From Dicyema japonicum (taxonomy: Eukaryota > Dicyemida > Rhombozoa > Dicyemidae): a stretch of DNA of 64,000 nt. The notes under the pieces are model-generated. The model was not told the origin of the DNA, did not search any database, and saw nothing but the letters and a program-made list of their open reading frames with translations. The stretch lies in NCBI GenBank assembly GCA_011109175.1, contig RDEW01000013.1, forward strand, positions 227,476 to 291,475, written 5' to 3'. The first letter of the stretch is position 1, and each line of letters begins with the position of its first letter. The translations under genes and the position numbers were made by a program. This document shows positions 58,056 through 64,000 of the stretch, one piece after another.

Positions 58056-58275
58056 TTGATGTACCTTGGTTCTTGATAGACTCTGTTAGTTCAGAGACAA
58101 GAAATAGTAAACAAGTTTGTCGTTTTTGCTATTTCTTGTCTTTTGAGGGTATAAATAAAATTAAGAAAGCGCACTAATTTTGTGACAATTGATAATCGGG
58201 ATCTCACGACAACGCCCAATTTAACCCCGATTGAGATTACAAATGTCATCTGTTTACTATATACACGATTGTGTC

Positions 58276-58500
58276 TTAAAACATCTGTCGTGGTTTAAAA
58301 CGTACTATCATCCTAAAGCGTCGTATTTTTTCTTCAGAATTTCCGGCTCTTGCTGAGGCAGATCCTAGATAAGTGGCTGTCATCGTGAGGTAAAAAGGGA
58401 AAAGTCCACACAAGTAGGATCCCAGGCATTTTCTACCCCAGGTTAAAGACTCTTTGGTTATTGCTGTAAAAATTAACATTAAAAAACAGAATTAAACAAA
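58276..58500 (-). CDS. Possible small membrane protein or extra 3' exon
   Basis: The minus strand carries an open frame with a hydrophobic centre (CGLFPFYLTMTATYLGSA) and a basic end (EEKIRRFRMIVRFKPRQMF). An acceptor-like TTTTTACAG precedes it. It could be a short gene just downstream of STOML2 or an alternative last exon. No family recognised. Confidence 0.22.
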
Positions 58501-58509
58501 ATCATAAAG

Positions 58510-59681
58510 TCAAGTTTCTTTTACTAAAAATTGACCTTTTCCTCCTTTTCTTATAAGAAATCTGTTTACCCCCAATAATTTTAGCACAATGGACAAAGCC
58601 TGAATTGATAAACTTCTAATATAACCTGGGTGACTGCATTAGAAATATTCCCAGTATCTGCTGGCAGAATCAACGTATTTCCCGTTTTGGCTAAATTTCC
58701 GAAGGCCTCGACATATTTCTCAGCCACACCAAGCGAGGCTGCTTTGATTTGTTGCTTTAATAATATTATTTAAAAAGTTACAGAGCGAGTCAGAACGGCT
58801 GAGATCTTCTTCAAACGAACGGCTTGCCCTTTCGCAACTGTAGCCAGGGCTTTGGCTTCGCCTATAGCTTGGTTTATTCTCATTTGCTTATTTGCCTCAC
58901 TCCGAAGTATTGTACCCATCTTCTCCCCTTCAGCCACGTTGATTTCGTATTGCCTTTTCCCTTCGGATTCAAGAATCAGGGCTCGTTTGGTCCGTTCTGC
59001 TTCGACCTGTTTCTGCATAGCTTCCTGAATCCTGGGAGGCATCTTCACATCCTCTTAAAGTAATATTATATTTAACTAATTTCATATCTAAGACAAACAA
59101 TCCCCACGTGTCCTTGGAAGCCTTGTTGATGGCTTCTATTTGTTATTTTTTATAGAATAAACCCACAATTGCATTATTCAATTTCTCCCGTTCCATAAAA
59201 ACAACATCGAGGATAATCTTTCCAATCTCCGCCCTCATTGTCGTCTGCGCCAACATTGTTATGGCGTATTCTGGGTCCTCCACACCATAACTAGCCTAAT
59301 TATGATCACTTCCACAAACCATATAGGGATCGATGACTCTCAGGTAAAGAGCTCCGTCCAAGTTTAGGTTTACATTGTCGCATGTTATGGCCGTTTGCTG
59401 AGGAATTTCTATTGCAATTTCTCTCAAATTTTGAACGTATTTTATTTTGTCAAAAACTGGAATCAAAAAGTTTGGTCCCTTCAATAAACGGAAAAAAATT
59501 AACTGGCTTTAGTATTTGATGGTATTTCCCCATCCTCTCGACAACCCAGGACTCCTGCTGGGGGACGAAAACTAAACCAAAGTTGTAAGGCAATGACGAA
59601 TTTAATCGTTTTGATTGTCTCAATAAAGCAGTCTAATGTTATAGACAAATAAACTGAGAGATATCGAATTGCACATGACAT
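58510..59681 (-). CDS. STOML2: Stomatin-like protein 2 (mitochondrial SPFH protein)
   Basis: A mitochondrial inner-membrane SPFH scaffold that organises cardiolipin-rich domains. Exon 1 (59,655-59,681) plus exon 2 give MSCAIRYLSTALLRQSKRLN, a basic, Ser/Arg-rich targeting peptide, then FVPQQESWVVERMGKYHQIL. Later exons: DKIKYVQNLREIAIEIPQQT, LYLRVIDPYMASYGVEDPEY, QTTMRAEIGKIILDVVFMER, MPPRIQEAMQKQVEAERTKR and LGVAEKYVEAFGNLAKTGNT then LILPAD. Introns measured: 59,633-59,654 (22 nt), 59,479-59,503 (25), 59,296-59,319 (24), and others of 23-27 nt further down. One base seems missing near 59,090 (TWGLF/CLRYEI). The C-terminal acidic tail of the family is shortened. Confidence 0.9.
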
Positions 59682-59759
59682 GGCTCAAAATTTAAAATAA
59701 CTTTGTATTATTATTTTTTTAAACAATTTATTATAACACAAAAACTAACAGTTAACAAT

Positions 59760-60630
59760 ACTGGCTGCTCTCATAATTGATACCCTCGGAGGACTGAAAT
59801 CAGTCTCACGTCTTCTCCCAAACGGTATCCCCAAGGATCTCCTTTATCCCCGCCTTATTTACTTTATACCTGGCAGACCTCCCGACACCGAAATCCAATA
59901 ACGATGTTCTACTCTCATATGCGGACGACATTGTTTTGGCCTCGCGTGATCGGATATTCAAAATGCTACAGAAAGATTACAAATTAACCTGGACCGACTC
60001 AACGCCTGAGTAATGAAAAACCGACTCACGATAAATTCCAGAAAGTCGTCACGTCTATGTTACTTCGGACAAAAGGTTGAGGAAGAAGACTGTCACCTTA
60101 AATTTGGCAACGTTGAAATCACCTTTAGCAAATGTCAGAAGATCCGGGCGTGACAAAGGATACGCACTTATTCTTGTCAGCACACATACATTGTTCTGAA
60201 GTGCGAGAAGAGGATTAATGTATTAAAATGTTTATCTGGAATATGGAAGACAGGTACCCACCCGGTCTTGATGAACATCTAAAATCATACATCGAACCAT
60301 GCTTCTCGTACGCGTGTGCTTCGTGGGGACCTTCATTATCATGGACGAATATCAAGAAAATCGAGGACGTTCAACAGAAGGCTTTCAGAATGACTGAGCG
60401 GTTGTCTTGTGGGAGACACAGAACCGGACCGACTACTCTGGAGGCCCTCATTAAACAAAACTCCGGCATGCGAGAAGGTGGCCCTGCAAATACAGTCACC
60501 CGCCAGTACGAGCTTGTGTGGGCACGAGGGAGGGGCACCGGGAAAGAATGAGGATTTTGGCGAAGCGCATCGGGATCGCGTGATAGTTAGTTTTGGTTTT
60601 ACCGTGTCTTGGGTGTTAAATAAATAAAAT
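59760..60630 (+). mobile_element. LINE family B, 5'-truncated remnant
   Basis: An NGIPKDLLYP motif (a decayed PQGSPLSP block) near 59,820, LLSYADDIVLASRDRIF near 59,910-59,960, then LDEHLKSYIEPCFSYACASW and GHRERMRILAKRIGIA. The tail TAAATAAATAAAATAAAA ends near 60,630. Broken frames. Confidence 0.82.
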
Positions 60631-60639
60631 AAAACCGAA

Positions 60640-63600
60640 CCGAAAACGCTTCATTCAAACAGGAATTAGGAGTTAGTTTAAAGGGTATTTTAACGAGTCC
60701 GCTTATGCGGCCTGGATACTTCCTACGGACCCCATCTCCATTTAGTTTAGTCCAAGCGTCAAATCCCATTAATGTTTCTTCCACAATGTACTTGACTGGG
60801 GCGAGAATCCTGTTTTCTTATGCACTCAGGACATCACGCAGCTTTTTCCCTAAGGCTAACTTTATTGCTGACCTTATCGACTTTTCCATAAGTAACATTA
60901 TTCTATTTCTTTGCCGTGAGAAATACTATGCTTCACATCCGTATAGTAACTCTGGCAGAATATTTTTCATAATATAAACAGGAAGGTCTTCAAACTAACG
61001 AACAACTTGCTTATACAGACAAGCGCTTGCAACGCCTTCTTCGTCTCCATGAAAGAACTTTCCGATCTATAACTATCCCGAGGTAGCGGAGTGAATGTAC
61101 TTTCGGAATATTAAGTGAATAGGGCTGCGCATGATGTGTCCGTAGGCGACTAACCCTTAAGAAGTTGGACTTTTCAGTAGAGAGTCTCATCCCTCTCTTG
61201 GAGCACAATCCTGCACTTGATCAACGAATAACTTGATTCTTCTTTCTGATAATGTTGACTTCCCAGACGTATCCGTAATCAGAATATCGTCTGCGTATAT
61301 TAACAATTTGCTGTTTGCATCTGACGGAGTAGGGAAGTCTGACAAAAATATTGAATAGAAGCGGACTCAAGACAGAAAGAGCCCTGTGGAACGCTTTTCT
61401 TCTATAGGATATCTTTTGACATATTTGCCCCAACACGTACTCGAGAAGTCTGTCCTTTTAGAAAGTCCTTTATCCATGTGAAAAGTTTTTTTTTAAATGT
61501 CAGCGCCGCTAGCCTTGATAGGAGGGCTTCATGCCACACGATATCGAAAGCCTTGGACAGGATAAACACACCAGGTAGACTTGCCTCTTGAATTCCAGAC
61601 CCTTTCAGTACCATCGAATGCATGTGGTGGATACAATCCATGCAGGATTTCCCAGCTCTGAAGCCACATTGTTCCGCAAGGAGGAAACAGCTCTCTTCCA
61701 TATGCTCGTTTAGTCTCTTGAAGATAATTCTTCTTCCGTAGAATATGATCCGTTGTTCAAAGAGATTTTCATATCATTCCTCTTCTGGCAGTTATTCTTT
61801 TGTAGATCTTCCAGAACAAGGGGCTTTGGTTTTAGTTTGCTTGCCTCGACCCTCCACATTGTTCTAGAGTCAGTCTTGTTCCTCTTCAATGGCTTTTTTA
61901 TTATCTTTAGTTGAGTCAATGTAATCATCAGTCGACACATCTTCTGAGTTTGTTCTTCAGTCGGTTTTTTTCTTCAATCAGAGATAACGTAGAAAAGAAG
62001 AAATCGATGCTCTTCTTATAATTAGTACCGGAGAGTCTCTCCTGGCGTAAAGTGATAAGTATCTATCCATCACAATTAAAAGGTCTCTGTCTATGTTGTC
62101 AATATCACTTCGGGAATAAGGTCCCTCCTTCCAGTTTTTGAGGTTTCTAGATATGTATCTTCTGTAGTGTTCCCAATTTAGCCATAACCTGTGAACACTG
62201 ACTCCGTAGTGCCCGGAGCCAGGTTCAGTGTCATTTCTTGGTGGATGTGGTCACTCGATGTCCACATGATCATCGGTCTCCCACATAAGTGTAGAGCAGT
62301 GGTGACACAAGGAACACGCCAAGCATATCTCCACCGTGATGAGAAGTGATTGGCTCTTCCGACGTCATGATCTCGAAACCAGTTTTATCACTCAATTTTC
62401 TAGTCTGACCATCATCGTTAGTTCCGAGCATCCATATTTAACGTTCTTCGCGTTTAGATCTCATACCAGGACAGACATACCGTTTCCTGCAAAGAATTCT
62501 TCAATATCTGTGAGCACTTTCTGAGGTCTTTTGAATACATCCTCCAACGTATATCCAAACAGCCATCAGCGCCTCAACGGAAACAAATTCACAATGTGTA
62601 TTCATAATAACTTTTGGCTCACGTATCTGTAGATCATTACTGTATAATGTGGTTCCAGTACCAGCTCTGCACCTTCTACCCATGGTATTTCTATAGAATT
62701 ATATTCCTGTAGCATTTTGGTGTTGGTCTTTTTCACCTTGGTCTCGTTGACCATCAGAATGTCAATCTTGGTGACGAAGGAGTAGTGCCAGGTCATGACG
62801 CCTCTTCTTCAGGGATCGGGCATTCACCAGCACTATCTTCAGACTTTTTTCAATTTTCTTTTAGGTGGCCTAGATCTCCATGGCCAGGTCCACCATTCTT
62901 CGTAAATCCACCCCAAGTATACCGCTTAGTTCTTTAGTTTTGATATTATTTCCTCCAGTTTTTTTGCAATTCTCCCTGGTATCTTTTCACTGGGTAGCCA
63001 GGCCGATTCTCGTGAATGAGGAGCTGGTTCATTCTTGTTAATCCTTAAGCCAATTATTCTTTTTTTCTACTTTTTTGGTTATAACATTCATCTGTTTCGG
63101 TTCCGTTCTGTTGATTCGGAGACTTAGGTTACGCCTGGCCTCCACTAGCACAGGGCATCCTCCATACTGGCACCGTGTTTTGTTGATCCGCAGTTAACGC
63201 ACTTAGGTTCAAGACCCGGGTCCGCACTGCACTTGGAGGTGTCATGCTCTCCCGCACGAGGAAGTATTTCTTCTTTCCCGTGCACTGGTATGCAAAGTGA
63301 CCGACCTGCTGACAGTTGTAGCAGATCGCGGTCCTCTTCTCATCCACTCACAGGAGATCTTGTTTGTTCCTATGTAGAAGCCACAACGTATTAGCGATGT
63401 GGCCTCCGATTTACTATTAATCGAGACCTTCGCCATTGGCACGGCTGCGATCCTCTGGACATTCGGGTAACTTTTGTAGTTGAGGGAGCCATCTCCTGGA
63501 GGTAGTCCATGAGGTCGTCCTCCTTCACCCAGAAAGATTGGTTCCTGAGGACAATCTCAGACGGTTTAATTGAAAACGCAATTCCCCAAGCTTTAAATAG

Positions 63601-63700
63601 CCGCGTGGCGGCATGTGGTGTTTCGTGGCTAATTGGTTGAAGTTGATGTTTTGTTCGTCTGTTCCTCCTCTCTTTTCCAAGAAGGACCAAGTTCTTCCAT
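60640..63700 (-). mobile_element. LINE family C copy, decayed
   Basis: ORF1 at 63,130-63,690: KEDDLMDYLQEMAPSTTKVT, SKSEATSLIRCGF and knuckle CYNCQQVGHFAYQC. Endonuclease at 62,600-62,850: VNARSLKKRRHDL, DILMVNETKVKKTNTKML. RT at 61,000-61,700: AEQCGFRAGKSCMDCIHH, LSKAFDIVWHEALLSRLA, FTWIKDFLKGQTSRVRVG and a YAD-containing block near 61,290. C-terminal SLRYLGIVIDRKV near 61,080-61,110, trailing to about 60,700. Same architecture as 23.5-26.6 kb but a different subfamily. Many stops. Confidence 0.8.
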
Positions 63701-64000
63701 TTATTTGGAATAAGTGATTGTTTATGGACAGATTGGAAATAGCAGTAATTGCGTAAATAACCATATTACCGATATGCTTCAATATAATTGGAGAAACACC
63801 ATCAGAGTCACACGGACGAAAGGCTTCATATGCATATTAGTGTTCCTGATAATTTCCGGCGAAAATAAACCAGAACACGAGGTGGGGTTAGGTCTACGGG
63901 TCATAGGAACTTCAGTCTTTGTAAGTGACCGTGAGTGAGGTCACCTCCTCATGAGTGAGTTTCTTTCCTTTACAAATCAAGTGGTATCTGAATCAATTGC
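63701..64000. other. Unassigned flank at window end
   Basis: Probably the 5' UTR of the LINE C copy and unidentified flank. No gene recognised. Confidence 0.35.

Noticed and set aside
58510-59681. Ciliate origin (also has tiny introns)
   Set aside because: TAA, TAG and TGA do not occur in frame inside the conserved exons as sense codons, and HERC4, CEP295 and CREC-type genes with many animal LINEs fit a metazoan better.
1-64000. CRISPR arrays, prokaryotic operons or Shine-Dalgarno sites
   Set aside because: No regularly spaced repeats were seen, and spliceosomal introns show that the DNA is eukaryotic.

Overview
This window reads as nuclear DNA of a small, intron-compact animal. The best guess is a dicyemid (or orthonectid) mesozoan; this is an inference. 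The evidence is the intron structure: every conserved gene I could rebuild by eye is split by introns of about 22-27 nt with GT..AG ends, and rejoining the exons restores strongly metazoan-type proteins (SRD5A steroid reductase, STOML2, HERC4-type HECT ligase, PREB/SEC12, a VPS50/syndetin-like subunit, CEP295, reticulocalbin-type EF-hand proteins, a C-type lectin-like receptor). TAA, TAG and TGA all behave as stops. Base composition is AT-rich. Several genes need one extra base in a short homopolymer to stay in frame, so either uncorrected long-read errors or real decay is present.

Layout. 1-1.76 kb is the end of a LINE (family A). 1.9-3.5 kb is a LINE remnant. 4.3-9.7 kb is a dense gene block: SRD5A (+), then PREB (-) and a VPS50-like gene (-) placed head to tail 67 bp apart. 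11.1-13.6 kb is a CEP295-like gene (+). 13.7-21.4 kb is LINE-derived, with a pair of 128-bp inverted repeats and one copy of a dispersed repeat. 21.4-28.1 kb holds two EF-hand (CREC/reticulocalbin-type) genes either side of a zinc-knuckle LINE. 28.9-31.1 kb is LINE debris. 31.8-35.4 kb is the HERC4-type gene. 35.5-46.2 kb is a nested graveyard of SINE, LINE and hAT pieces plus an EF-hand pseudogene. 47.6-51.0 kb is a nearly complete LINE A inserted next to a complete tRNA-derived SINE. 51.4-52.4 kb is a C-type lectin-like membrane protein. 53.1-55.9 kb is a nearly complete LINE B. 56.2-57.6 kb is an inverted copy of the 40.9-42.2 kb EF-hand segment. 58.5-59.7 kb is STOML2. 59.8-63.8 kb is more LINE.

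Mobile elements dominate. Four LINE types can be told apart: A (APE endonuclease + RT), B (APE endonuclease + RT with a 2A-like ribosome-skipping motif near its N-terminus), C (CCHC zinc-knuckle ORF1 + APE + RT) and D (C-terminal pieces that look like a restriction-like endonuclease element). The most interesting items are the 2A-like motif in LINE B, a tRNA-headed SINE with a perfect target-site duplication whose 3' end copies that of LINE A (a SINE-LINE partnership), and a four-member ER-type EF-hand family spread by direct and inverted segmental duplication.
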